A stretch of 64,000 nt of DNA, taken from an uncultured Ferrimonas sp. (GTDB lineage: Bacteria; Pseudomonadota; Gammaproteobacteria; Enterobacterales; Shewanellaceae). How positions within the stretch are numbered: the first letter of the stretch is position 1; each line of letters opens with the position of its first letter. Below, in pieces: positions 54,789 through 63,900 of this stretch. The notes under the pieces were generated by a model. The model did no database searches, was not told the origin of the DNA, and saw only the letters and a list, made by a program, of their open reading frames with translations. Both the position numbers and the translations under genes were made by a program. Location of the stretch: the NCBI RefSeq assembly GCF_947489035.1, contig NZ_CANLCI010000011.1, positions 1 through 64,000 of the forward strand. The letters are read 5' to 3'.

Positions 54789-54825
54789 AAGCCCCGTTTA
54801 CTGTCAGCGTAAGCGGGGCTTTCTT
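54789..54825 (+). terminator. Terminator of the peptide/immunity transcription unit
   Basis: Thirteen-pair stem AAGCCCCGTTTAC/GTAAGCGGGGCTT (one G-T pair) with loop TGTCAGC and TCTTCG following. It separates the peptide unit from the export/sensing unit. Confidence 0.82.
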
Positions 54826-54833
54826 CGTTCTGA

Positions 54834-54866
54834 TGCCGCTTATCCTGACGATCTGCCGCTTATCCT
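54834..54866 (+). promoter_or_regulatory. Direct repeat, candidate LytTR operator
   Basis: TGCCGCTTATCCT occurs twice (54834-54846 and 54854-54866), a 20-base period or about two helical turns. LytTR response regulators bind such same-face direct repeats. It sits 67 bases before the first gene of the operon that ends in a LytTR regulator, which suggests autoregulation. The sequence itself is not a known LytTR consensus. Confidence 0.6.
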
Positions 54867-54932
54867 AATGTCACCTTGCTCTGTTGAAGCCGCTGGTAAC
54901 TTTTACCTCAACACGTTATCGAGGTATTAAAA

Positions 54933-55643
54933 ATGAACTCTTCAGCCCCAAGCATTGGTACTGCTTTTATTAATGGATTGGTCGCCCCAAGCGCCCTGTT
55001 TGGCGAAATCAAACTGCTGCGTCGCTACGGCCTCTATGCCTTAATGGCAGTGCTGTTGCTGTCGCTCTTCAGTAACTACACCTTCTTCAGCAACATGTCC
55101 GAGCAGCACTTGCTGTCAGAGCAGTTGGCGCAGGTGCAAGGGTTGTCGGCCAGTGAAATGGAGATGGCCGCCGAAATGATGCAAAAGACCCTGCCCTACA
55201 CCGGCTTGATCGCTGGCGCCATTAGTGCCGCATCCTTGCTGCTGCAAATCTTGTTACTGTCGGTTTACGTAATGATGGTGGCCAAGCTAACCGCCGCCAA
55301 CAGCCAGCTGCGCTTCAGTGATTACGTTAACTTCAGCAGCTGGTGTTACCTGCCCGCTTGCGCCTCCGCCTTGGGCTTAACCCTGCTGGTGTTCACCTCG
55401 TCCACCCCGGATCTGCCGCTGTCGTTGCAGTACTACGCCTCGTTTAATCAGCTGTTTATTCACTACAGCAGCGATGCGCCACTGCACAATTTAGCGCAAT
55501 CCTTTGCCCTGTTTGATCTGTGGATCATCGCCTTGCTGATCACCGGTTTCATCACCAGTTTTAAGCTGTCGTTCGGCCAAGCCATTGTCGCCGGTTTGTT
55601 GCCCTACGCGCTTATCTACGGCACCTGGTTCGCCATCGCCTAA
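54933..55643 (+). CDS. YIP1-like multi-pass membrane protein (236 aa)
   Basis: Five predicted membrane helices (about 30-50, 85-115, 145-165, 195-215, 218-236). The pattern of an N-terminal FINGLVAPSALFGEIK stretch with later helices is that of bacterial YIP1-family proteins. YIP1-like proteins often accompany MacAB-type transporter genes in Alteromonadales, but their function is unknown. First gene of the operon that continues with the transporter genes. Confidence 0.65.
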   Translation: MNSSAPSIGTAFINGLVAPSALFGEIKLLRRYGLYALMAVLLLSLFSNYTFFSNMSEQHLLSEQLAQVQGLSASEMEMAAEMMQKTLPYTGLIAGAISAASLLLQILLLSVYVMMVAKLTAANSQLRFSDYVNFSSWCYLPACASALGLTLLVFTSSTPDLPLSLQYYASFNQLFIHYSSDAPLHNLAQSFALFDLWIIALLITGFITSFKLSFGQAIVAGLLPYALIYGTWFAIA

Positions 55644-55673
55644 CGTTCGGATCATCGGTTTAAGGAGCACATC

Positions 55674-56816
55674 ATGAAAAAAGCATTGTCATTACTGGCG
55701 CTGTTTGCCGCCGTTGGCTTTCTGGCCATGTCGCAAAACACCTCTTCAGCGGCGTCGAACACGCCGATGGAAACCCACGTGGTTGAGGTGGCCGACATTC
55801 ACGACAGCATTCTGGCTTCGGGCAATTTCACCTTTGCCGATCAAATTGAACTGCGCTCCGAAGTGATGGGGGTGGTCACCAAGGTGTTGGTGGATGAAGG
55901 CACCTTTGTGCGTAAAGGCGAATTGTTGCTGGAACTGGATAAAACCCAGTTTGCCGCCAACGTTGCCCAAGCCAAGGCATCCGTTGATATTCAAGCCGCA
56001 GAGATAAAACGCTTAGACGAAATGGCCACCGAGCGCGAGCGGGTGCGAACGCAACTGGCCACCTTAGCGAAAGCGGGCACCATTGATAGCGAAACTTACG
56101 CTCAGGCCATTAGCCACGCCAAAATCGCGGTTATCGATTTAGAGGCAGCGCAGCACCGCTTGGTGCAGCTGCAAGCGTTGCTGGCGCAGCACGAAATCAA
56201 CTTGAACAAAACCCAATTTACCGCCCCCTTAGATGGCTTGGTGCTGAACGTTGGGGTGAAGGTGGGCGAAACGGTGATCGCTGGCAGCACCAACATTGTT
56301 GGTAGCGCCCTGATGACCTTGGCAGACACCAATACCTACGTTGCCCAAGTGCGCGTGGATGAGGCCGACTTAGCCAACATCAGCCGCGGCCAATCGGTGG
56401 ATCTGTTTGCCGCCGCTCTGCCCAACCAAGCCCTCAGTGGCCAGATCACCAACGTCAGCACCACCGCCCAGCGCAGCAATCAAGGCCAAGGGCTGCACTA
56501 TCAGGTGGAAGTGACGCTGGCATCGTCAGAGTATCTGTTCCCCGGCATGAGCTGCCGCGCCGAGATCTTAGTGCAGCAACAGGCGAACGCACTGGCGGTG
56601 CCGATTGCCGCCATTCAGCAACAAAACGGCGAACATTTTGTCTGGGTGGTCGACAACCAGATTGCCGAAAAGCGCAAAGTATCGCTGGGGGTTTCCTCGG
56701 ATCTGCAACAAGTGATCACCACCGGGATCCAACCTAACGAGCGGGTGATCATTGGCCCAAGTCGTCAGTTGAACGGCTTACAGCCGGGCCACAAAGTGAC
56801 CCTGATGGAGGGCTAA
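55674..56816 (+). CDS. MacA-like periplasmic adaptor (HlyD family) (380 aa)
   Basis: Signal sequence or N-terminal anchor (KKALSLLALFAAVGFLA), then a lipoyl half (LRSEVMGVVTKVLVDEGTFVRKGELLLELD), a helical hairpin (about 85-160), the second lipoyl half (TAPLDGLVLNVGVKVGETVI), a beta-barrel and a membrane-proximal domain. This is the adaptor of a MacAB-TolC-type tripartite exporter. It is followed after 3 bases by the ATPase gene. In this locus it is the probable route out for the peptides. Confidence 0.92.
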   Translation: MKKALSLLALFAAVGFLAMSQNTSSAASNTPMETHVVEVADIHDSILASGNFTFADQIELRSEVMGVVTKVLVDEGTFVRKGELLLELDKTQFAANVAQAKASVDIQAAEIKRLDEMATERERVRTQLATLAKAGTIDSETYAQAISHAKIAVIDLEAAQHRLVQLQALLAQHEINLNKTQFTAPLDGLVLNVGVKVGETVIAGSTNIVGSALMTLADTNTYVAQVRVDEADLANISRGQSVDLFAAALPNQALSGQITNVSTTAQRSNQGQGLHYQVEVTLASSEYLFPGMSCRAEILVQQQANALAVPIAAIQQQNGEHFVWVVDNQIAEKRKVSLGVSSDLQQVITTGIQPNERVIIGPSRQLNGLQPGHKVTLMEG

Positions 56817-56819
56817 GCC

Positions 56820-57578
56820 ATGAACGCCAACCCGATTATCGAGCTGCAGCAGATCACCAAATCCTACCGGATCGGCACCGACCGTTACTTGGCGCTGAAG
56901 GGGATCGATCTGCGCATCAACAGCAATGAATTTATCGCCATTACTGGGCCCTCGGGCTCGGGCAAGTCCACCTTAATGAACATTCTTGGCTGCTTATCCC
57001 AGCCAGACAGCGGTCATTACCGTTTGGGTGATAACGACGTGGCCAGCGCCAGCGAGGACGATCTGGCGGGCTATCGCAATCGCTCCATCGGCTTTATTTT
57101 TCAAAGCTTCAACCTGTTTGCCCAGCTGACGGTATTGGACAACGTTATCTACCCGCTCAAGTTCCGCTGGGGCCAAACCCAAGCGCAGCGCAAAGCCAAA
57201 GCACTGCAGGTGCTGGCCAGCGTAGGCTTAAGCGACAAAATCAACAATTTGCCCAATCAGCTGTCCGGTGGCCAGCGGCAACGGGTGGCCATCGCCAGAG
57301 CGCTGGTCACCGAGCCTGAGATCCTGTTGGGAGACGAACCCACCGGCAACTTAGACAGCAACACCACCGACGAGATCATGGCCTTATTTCGGCAGCTGCA
57401 CGCCAATGGCCAAACCATTGTGCTGGTCACCCACGAGCCGGAAATTGCAGCGCAATGTCAGCGCGAGCTGCGCTTGGTGGATGGCCAAATTGTGCAAGAC
57501 CGCCGCCGCGAAGGCGCTCAGTTCGCCCCCGTTTCGCCCGCCTTCCGCGCCAAAGCACAACAGGAGATCGCATGTTAG
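56820..57578 (+). CDS. MacB/LolD-type ABC ATPase (252 aa)
   Basis: Walker A GPSGSGKST (about residues 42-50), Q loop FIFQSFNLF, signature LSGGQRQRVAIARAL and Walker B ILLGDEPTGNLDSNT with switch His in LVTHEPE. This belongs to the LolD/MacB group that works with FtsX-type permeases by mechanotransmission. ATPase and permease are separate here, instead of fused as in E. coli MacB. There is no C39 peptidase domain. The stop overlaps the permease start by 7 bases. Confidence 0.94.
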   Translation: MNANPIIELQQITKSYRIGTDRYLALKGIDLRINSNEFIAITGPSGSGKSTLMNILGCLSQPDSGHYRLGDNDVASASEDDLAGYRNRSIGFIFQSFNLFAQLTVLDNVIYPLKFRWGQTQAQRKAKALQVLASVGLSDKINNLPNQLSGGQRQRVAIARALVTEPEILLGDEPTGNLDSNTTDEIMALFRQLHANGQTIVLVTHEPEIAAQCQRELRLVDGQIVQDRRREGAQFAPVSPAFRAKAQQEIAC

Positions 57579-58807
57579 TACGGCTGCTACACGGCATTTA
57601 CGAAGGCGGCTCTTCCGCCATTCAAGCCATCTTCGCCCACAGCTTTCGCAGCGCCTTAACCACCCTTGGCATCATCATCGGCGTCAGTGCCGTGATCGCG
57701 GTGGTGTCGATCATGGAAGGGTTGGGCGCCAGCGTAGGCAAACAGTTGCAGGATTTAGGGGCCGACATGGTGACGCTGCAAGCGCACACCAGCACCGAAA
57801 AAGAGATGCTCGGCCTAACCAGCAAGATCACCATCGACGATTACCACTACCTTAAAGCCCGCAGCCATGGGGTTGAGCACATCGCCGCCAAGATGCGTTC
57901 GTTCAGCATGGGATCGGAAATTCGCTACGGCCAAAAAGCGGTGACTTCGCAGGTTTTAGGCACCGAAAGCGCCTATCAGCAGGTGGTTAACGTGTTTCCG
58001 CAGCAGGGGCGATTTCTCTCCCCTTCCGACGACAGCAAGCGCCGCCGGGTGGTGTTTCTGGGCAGCTCATTGATTGATAAATTGGATCTGCCTACCAACC
58101 CCGTGGGCGAATTTGTGCAGATAAACAATGAATGGTTTCGAGTGATCGGCGTAGCCGAAGCCAAAGGCACGCTGCTGGGGTTTGATCAAGACAACTACAT
58201 TATTGCCCCGCTCAGCACCGTGGCCTCGTTGGCTGGCGGCCAGCACAGCATTGGCGTAGACATTGTCTTTACCCCCAAGGCGGATGCCGAGCTAGCGCAG
58301 ATCACCCAATCGATGACCACGCTGTTACGGCACAAATATCAGCTGTCCGGTGACGATCCCAACTTCTTTGAATTTGAAACCGCCGAAAAAACCAGAAAGC
58401 AGTTCAGTGATATTACCGGCTCCATCACCTTGGTGGCCGCTGGCGTGGTCGGCATCAGTTTGATTGTTGGCGGCATCGGCATCATGAACATCATGTTGGT
58501 GTCGGTGACCGAACGCACCAAAGAGATTGGCATCGCCAAGGCGTTAGGGGCAACGTCGCAAATCATCTTAACTCAGTTTTTAGTCGAGGCTTGCGTACTG
58601 GCATTATTTGGTGGCATTGCTGGGATCTTGCTCGGCTATCTTTTGGCCAGTATAGTATTTTTGTTCATGCCGATTGCATCAGCAACATTGGTGCCGCTAT
58701 GGGCAATATGGTTGGCTCTCGGGTTCAGTTTTACCGTCGGAGTTGTATTTGGGATCATGCCCGCGATTAAAGCATCGCGTTTGGATCCTATCGATGCATT
58801 AAGATAA
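57572..58807 (+). CDS. MacB-type FtsX-family permease (411 aa)
   Basis: N-terminal membrane helix in AIFAHSFRSALTTLGIIIGVSAVIAVVS, a periplasmic MacB_PCD domain (about 60-275), then three membrane helices of the FtsX domain (IVGGIGIMNIMLVSVTERTKEIGI signature). The start at 57572 lies inside the end of the ATPase gene, preceded by GGAG, so the two are coupled. It is the membrane partner of the ATPase and adaptor. Confidence 0.94.
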   Translation: MLVRLLHGIYEGGSSAIQAIFAHSFRSALTTLGIIIGVSAVIAVVSIMEGLGASVGKQLQDLGADMVTLQAHTSTEKEMLGLTSKITIDDYHYLKARSHGVEHIAAKMRSFSMGSEIRYGQKAVTSQVLGTESAYQQVVNVFPQQGRFLSPSDDSKRRRVVFLGSSLIDKLDLPTNPVGEFVQINNEWFRVIGVAEAKGTLLGFDQDNYIIAPLSTVASLAGGQHSIGVDIVFTPKADAELAQITQSMTTLLRHKYQLSGDDPNFFEFETAEKTRKQFSDITGSITLVAAGVVGISLIVGGIGIMNIMLVSVTERTKEIGIAKALGATSQIILTQFLVEACVLALFGGIAGILLGYLLASIVFLFMPIASATLVPLWAIWLALGFSFTVGVVFGIMPAIKASRLDPIDALR

Positions 58808-58821
58808 GACTTACAAATATT

Positions 58822-59940
58822 GTGCCCTTTCTAAAAAGTTATTTGTTCTACCTTGGAGACACCAGTAAATCCTACCGAATAACGATGATGCTGATCTTTT
58901 TTTGCCACTTCATCTTAACTTGGTCAGTTCTGCACTCGCTGGTTGATGTGCCCGAGCAATACTCCGAACCCCTGATCGTGCGCTCGCTGCTGGAAGCCAC
59001 GCTGCTGTTGTCTATCTGTCACATGTTGGTGCGCCCTTACTTACGTGCCAACATGCTGACCCTCTCCATCACTAGCCAGTTGATTGCTAAGTCAATTATC
59101 TACCTAATGGTGATCTCGCTGATCTACTTTTTGCTCTCTTATTCGTTGGGCAAACTCGATTCTCTTGCGGTGACCGACATCACCCAAATTCAGGTAGAAA
59201 GCCAATCCGGTTCCGTAAAGGGGCAAATGACCTTATGGACGTTAATTATTCTTGGCACCGGCGAAAGCTTCATTACCTTAATGACCTGGAGCGTTATCTA
59301 TCTGGCATTTAAATATCAGAAAAATAAAAAAACGCTGCAAGCAGAGGTGACCAGCAGCCAAATTCAGCAGCTCACCAATCAACTGAGCCCGCACTTTTTA
59401 TTCAACACGTTAAATAGCATTCGCGCGTTGATTTATGCGGATCAAGATAAAGCGGCGGAAGTGATCACCTTGCTGTCGGATCTATTGCGTAAGCAGATGC
59501 ACTCACAATTAGAGATGAAATCCATCCTCAAAGACGATTGGTCGATTACCGAGAACTACCTCAGTATTGAATCGGTCCGGTTTGAAGATCGGCTCACCCT
59601 TAACTGCGATTTTGAGCCGGGTACCTTAACCCAAACCATGCCAACGTTAACCTTGCTCACCTTGGCCGAAAACGCCATCAAACATGGGATCTCCCCCAGC
59701 AGCAAAGCGGGCTACCTCAGCATTAGCAGCAACCAACTCACCGCCGATCGCTGGTGTTTGGAAGTCAAGAATTCCGTCTTTAACGCGGTGGATACCCCTG
59801 GCACTCGGATCGGCATACACAATATTAAGAAACGGCTGGAACTGATGTTTGGCAGTGACTTCTGCTTTAGCTCGCAGCTTATGGATGAGTATTTTTTAGT
59901 AAGGATAGAACTGCCCTATGTTAAAAGTCTTAATCGTTGA
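58822..59940 (+). CDS. LytS-type membrane sensor histidine kinase (372 aa)
   Basis: Four membrane helices in residues 15-170, then a His_kinase (PF06580-type) domain with the phospho-acceptor in SPHFLFNTLNSIRALI and a HATPase_c domain (LAENAIKHG, GTRIGIHNI). The start is GTG at 58822 with a weak ribosome-binding site, 14 bases after the permease gene; a later in-frame ATG would remove only the N-terminus. It overlaps the response-regulator gene by 23 bases. The signal may be the exported peptide, by analogy with peptide-responsive LytS/AgrC kinases. Confidence 0.9.
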   Translation: MPFLKSYLFYLGDTSKSYRITMMLIFFCHFILTWSVLHSLVDVPEQYSEPLIVRSLLEATLLLSICHMLVRPYLRANMLTLSITSQLIAKSIIYLMVISLIYFLLSYSLGKLDSLAVTDITQIQVESQSGSVKGQMTLWTLIILGTGESFITLMTWSVIYLAFKYQKNKKTLQAEVTSSQIQQLTNQLSPHFLFNTLNSIRALIYADQDKAAEVITLLSDLLRKQMHSQLEMKSILKDDWSITENYLSIESVRFEDRLTLNCDFEPGTLTQTMPTLTLLTLAENAIKHGISPSSKAGYLSISSNQLTADRWCLEVKNSVFNAVDTPGTRIGIHNIKKRLELMFGSDFCFSSQLMDEYFLVRIELPYVKSLNR

Positions 59941-60643
59941 TGATGAAAAGCTGGCTCGAATGGAGCTGCGACGGCTGCTGACCCCCCTTACTGATGTCGA
60001 GATCTGCGCCGAAGCCAGCAATGGCCTGCAGGCACTGGAATGCATCCAACAACACAGCGTTGATCTGGTGCTGATTGATATCAAAATGCCCGACATGGAT
60101 GGGCTCGAATTTGCCAAAAAAGTGGGCAAGTCGGTCAACGTTGTGTTCTGCACCGCCTACAGCGATCACGCCGTTGAAGCCTTTGAACTGGACGCGGTGG
60201 ATTACATCATGAAACCCGTACAGGCCGCGCGGCTGGAGTCGGTGATCAATAAAGTGCGCTTGCTGCGCAGCGACGACTCCGCCCCCGTCAGCTACATGCC
60301 CGAACAACACGGGTTGATGCTTAAGTTTGGCCAAGAGTACCAAATCGTGCGGGTCGAACAGATCAACCACATTGAATCGGTGGGCAACCACGTTGCCTTA
60401 CACACCGATGCGGGCAAAGCCTATCTGCACGCGTCGCTGTCCAAAGTAGAGAAAAAACTCAATCCAGAGCATTTCTTTAAGATCAGCCGCAGCGACATTG
60501 TTCGCATCAGCCACATCGCCAGCATCGAAGATGGCGTCGGCGCTGGCACCTTGCTGGCGCACTTACACAGCGCCAAACAGCTGGAGGTCAGCCGTCGCCA
60601 AGCGCAATCGTTGCGAAAGCTGTTCAGCCTCGATCTGTACTAG
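59918..60643 (+). CDS. LytTR-family response regulator (241 aa)
   Basis: Receiver domain with acidic pair in IVDDEK, phospho-acceptor Asp54 in LIDIKMPDMDG and Lys in IMKPVQ. The C-terminal domain (about 140-241) is LytTR DNA-binding (VEQINHIESVGNHVALHT, KISRSDIVRISHIASIE). Such regulators bind direct repeats, and one with a 20-base period lies upstream of this operon. Last gene of the operon. Confidence 0.95.
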   Translation: MLKVLIVDDEKLARMELRRLLTPLTDVEICAEASNGLQALECIQQHSVDLVLIDIKMPDMDGLEFAKKVGKSVNVVFCTAYSDHAVEAFELDAVDYIMKPVQAARLESVINKVRLLRSDDSAPVSYMPEQHGLMLKFGQEYQIVRVEQINHIESVGNHVALHTDAGKAYLHASLSKVEKKLNPEHFFKISRSDIVRISHIASIEDGVGAGTLLAHLHSAKQLEVSRRQAQSLRKLFSLDLY

Positions 60644-60763
60644 CCCACCACGCCACGCTGACTCAGCCTAAGGTACTTTGGCTGCGCTGTGGGCAAAGCC
60701 ACAGCACCCCAACCGACAGCCCCCCAACCGACAGCAGCCCCGCCTCACTGCCCTTCGCAGCTA

Positions 60764-60793
60764 AAAAAGCCCAATCATCGGATTGGGCTTTTT
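60764..60793. terminator. Bidirectional terminator between the LytTR operon and the second RND pump
   Basis: Thirteen-base-pair stem AAAAAGCCCAATC/GATTGGGCTTTTT with loop ATCG and A/T tails, between convergent genes. Confidence 0.92.
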
Positions 60794-60828
60794 GCGGTGG
60801 TGCACGGCTGAATTAAGCCAAAGCGGCG

Positions 60829-63800
60829 TTAACTTCGCTGCACCTTATAGAAGCAGCAATAGAGCGAAGGCACCACGCACAGGGTCAAAATGGTGCCGAT
60901 CCCAAGGCCGAAAGCCATCACATTGGCCATGCCGTAGAACAACGGATCCTGAGTCAAAATCAGCGGCAGCAGCCCAGCAATGGTGGTGATGGTGGCCATG
61001 GTGATTGGCCGCAAGCGGGTGATGCAGCTGTTGATCACCGCTTGATAATGATCACTGCCGTTATCCCGCTCGATCTTGATCCTATCAAGCAAGACGATGG
61101 CGTTATTGACGATGATCCCCGCCAAACTGTAGATCCCCAAAATCACCATAAAGCCAAAGCTGGCGCTCATCACATGCAAGCCGATGGCGGCGCCAATGAA
61201 CGACAGCGGAATGGTTAACGCGACAATGGCGGTTTTGCGGTACGAGTTAAACTGCAGCACCAGCAGGATCAGGATGATCCCCAACACCATCGGCATGTTG
61301 GCGTTCATCGCTTGTTGCGCGTCGATGGAGTCGGTGATCACCCCGTCGTATTCGATGCTGTGGTTTGGCGGCAGATCCGCTCGCAACTGGTCGATCTTCT
61401 CGTCCACCAACAGCTTTAGATCCTCCGCGGCCATCTCGGTGTTGCGCGCTTCAACGCTCACGGTTTTAAACAGCTGCTCGTGGTGGATCGACGAAAACTG
61501 ATTCACCGGCACAAAGTTGGCCACTTGGAACAGCGGCACCGCGTTACCGGTTTTGGCGGAATAAACATTGATGGTACGCATTCGATCCAAGCTGTGACGC
61601 TCGGCGTTGTTGGCGCGCATGATCAGCGGAATGATCTCATCGCCATCGCGATATTCGGTTACCTGCACCCCAACAAAGTAACTCTGCAGCGCCTTGGCGA
61701 TGTCGTTAGAAGTGATCCCCGCCAACTTGGCGCGGTGCTGATCGATCTGCACCTCCACCTTGATGGTGAGGTTTTCCCAGTTGTTGTGGATATCAACGGT
61801 ATTGGGCACCTGATGGAACACGTCCATGATCTGCTGAGCTTTACGGTAGATCACATCGGCATCGGGGCCTTTTACCTGCACCGTAATGATGCTCGAATCC
61901 GATGGCCCTAAAAACATCTTCTTAGCGCGGATAGCCACATTGGGAAAGGCGCTTTCTAAGTCACGATCCAGTTGCTGGGCGATGGCATAGAGATCTTGCC
62001 CCTCGGCCACGTTCACCACGATAAAGCCTTTGTTCTCGACCGGATCTTCGGGGCTTAACGACAACACAAAGCGCGGTCCGCTAAAGCCCACATAGCCGGA
62101 ATAGCTGTCAACGTAATCCAGATCGCCGTTGTGATTGATCCAATTAAAGATCGCTTCCATCTGGCGGTTGGTTTCCCGCGCCGAGGTGCCTGCCGGTAGG
62201 TCGACGTTAATCAGGATCTGGCTGCGATCGGAATCGGGGAAAAACTGCTTGGCCACAAACTGCATGCTAAAGCCAGAGGCCAGCAGCAGTGCCAGCATCG
62301 ACGCCAAAAACAGCGCCTTATGGCTGAGAACCCAATGCAGCAGGTGTTCGTAATGGCCACTGATCTTGGCTAATAGATTCGGTTTTTCAGTGCCTTGCTG
62401 CGTTCCTGCCGGCGGCGCCAACTGAACAAAGAAATAGCACAACATCGGGGTAAGGCAGAGCGCCAACACCCAACTGACCAGCAAGGTGATCAACACCACC
62501 AACGACACCGAGCGGGTGTATTCCCCCGCCGCATGCTCGGCCAGCATCAACGGCAAGAACACCAAGATGGTGGTGGCGGACGAGCTTAACAGCGGGATCG
62601 CCAGCTCGGTCGAGCCTTGGATCATCGCTTGATAACGCTCGACGCCTTCCTCTAAGCGGCGCTTAAAATCTTCGGCAATCACAATGCCGTTATCCACCAG
62701 CAGCCCCAGCGAGATGATCAACGTCGCCAAGCTCATCCGCTCCAGCTTCATCTCGGTCAACTGCATGATGGTCAGCGCCACCAACATCACCGCCGGCACG
62801 ATGGCGCCCACGATCAGCCCCATCCGCACGCCCAAAAACAGGATCACCACCACCAATACGATCGCCAAGGTTTGCACCACATTCACTGACACACTCTCGA
62901 TGGTTTCCTCCACCTGCTGGGCTTGGTAGGTGGCCACATGCAGTTGATAGCCGATGGGCAAAGTCGCGCTGATCTGCGCCACCTGCTGCATCAACCGTGG
63001 CGCGTACTCCAGAATGTTGTGTTCATCCAGCATGGCGATGGCAAAGAACAGCGCCGGTTCGCCATTGAAGTAGGCCAGTTTATTGGGGGGATCGACGTAA
63101 CCATGCTTAATCGTGACAATGTCTTTTAGGGCGATGAAGTTGTCGCTGTTCGGCAAATTAATGAAGGTATCGGCAATGTCGGCGATGCTGGTGAAGTTGC
63201 CCGATGGCTCGACAATAAAGCTGGTTAAGCCGATATCGACGTTACCGCCGGAGCGAATGATGTTTTGGTTTTGCAGCTCCTGCAAAATCGCATCGGGGCT
63301 GATCCCCAGTTGCGCCAACTTGGCGTTAGACACTTCAAGAAACACCCGCTCTGGCTGCTGCCCTAAGATCTCCACCTTCTTGGTGCCGTTCACCCCATAC
63401 AGGGTATCGCGGATGTGCTGGGCAATATCAAAGCTCTGCTTTTGGCTGAAACCATCGCTGGTGAGTGCCAAGGTGATCACCGATACGTCACCAAACTCGT
63501 CATTAACATAGGGGGTTTGGGTGCCTTCGGGCATCTTGGCGTAGGCGGCGCTGACCTTATTACGCACGTCCTGCCAGATCTCATCCAGATTGAAGTAGCG
63601 GTCTTGGGCAATCACATGCACCGTCGATAAGCCGTTGGCGGAGGAGGAGTTGATCTCCTTCAGCTCGGGGATCTTAATCAGCTCTTCTTCCAGCTTTTTG
63701 GTGATCAGCTGCTCAACCCGCTGCGCCGACATGCCGGGAAAGGTGGTGGTGACGATCACCTCGCGCACGGTGATGCTGGGATCTTCCTGCGCCGGCAAGG

Positions 63801-63891
63801 TGAAATAGGCGTAGACGCCATTGATGATCAGCAGCGCAATGATCAACAGCACCGACTTGCGATAATCAAAGGCCAGTTTAGTGATGTTCAT
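60829..63891 (-). CDS. RND efflux transporter, second system (1020 aa)
   Basis: HAE1-like RND pump of about 12 membrane helices and two periplasmic loops (N-terminal NITKLAFDYRKSVLLIIALL; helix-4 proton-relay region LLVDNGIVIAEDFKRRLEEG). It has a single Asp rather than the Asp-Asp pair of AcrB at helix 4 (LVDNG), as in several RND subfamilies. Only distantly similar to the pump at 37771. The adaptor gene lies just upstream (beyond 63901), in the usual order. Substrate unknown. Confidence 0.92.
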   Translation of the reverse strand: MNITKLAFDYRKSVLLIIALLIINGVYAYFTLPAQEDPSITVREVIVTTTFPGMSAQRVEQLITKKLEEELIKIPELKEINSSSANGLSTVHVIAQDRYFNLDEIWQDVRNKVSAAYAKMPEGTQTPYVNDEFGDVSVITLALTSDGFSQKQSFDIAQHIRDTLYGVNGTKKVEILGQQPERVFLEVSNAKLAQLGISPDAILQELQNQNIIRSGGNVDIGLTSFIVEPSGNFTSIADIADTFINLPNSDNFIALKDIVTIKHGYVDPPNKLAYFNGEPALFFAIAMLDEHNILEYAPRLMQQVAQISATLPIGYQLHVATYQAQQVEETIESVSVNVVQTLAIVLVVVILFLGVRMGLIVGAIVPAVMLVALTIMQLTEMKLERMSLATLIISLGLLVDNGIVIAEDFKRRLEEGVERYQAMIQGSTELAIPLLSSSATTILVFLPLMLAEHAAGEYTRSVSLVVLITLLVSWVLALCLTPMLCYFFVQLAPPAGTQQGTEKPNLLAKISGHYEHLLHWVLSHKALFLASMLALLLASGFSMQFVAKQFFPDSDRSQILINVDLPAGTSARETNRQMEAIFNWINHNGDLDYVDSYSGYVGFSGPRFVLSLSPEDPVENKGFIVVNVAEGQDLYAIAQQLDRDLESAFPNVAIRAKKMFLGPSDSSIITVQVKGPDADVIYRKAQQIMDVFHQVPNTVDIHNNWENLTIKVEVQIDQHRAKLAGITSNDIAKALQSYFVGVQVTEYRDGDEIIPLIMRANNAERHSLDRMRTINVYSAKTGNAVPLFQVANFVPVNQFSSIHHEQLFKTVSVEARNTEMAAEDLKLLVDEKIDQLRADLPPNHSIEYDGVITDSIDAQQAMNANMPMVLGIILILLVLQFNSYRKTAIVALTIPLSFIGAAIGLHVMSASFGFMVILGIYSLAGIIVNNAIVLLDRIKIERDNGSDHYQAVINSCITRLRPITMATITTIAGLLPLILTQDPLFYGMANVMAFGLGIGTILTLCVVPSLYCCFYKVQRS

Positions 63892-63900
63892 AGCGGCCCC

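Noticed and set aside
50803..60643. Integrative island using tRNA-Leu as attachment site
   Set aside because: No integrase gene and no repeat of the tRNA 3' end was found at the right side of the peptide locus.
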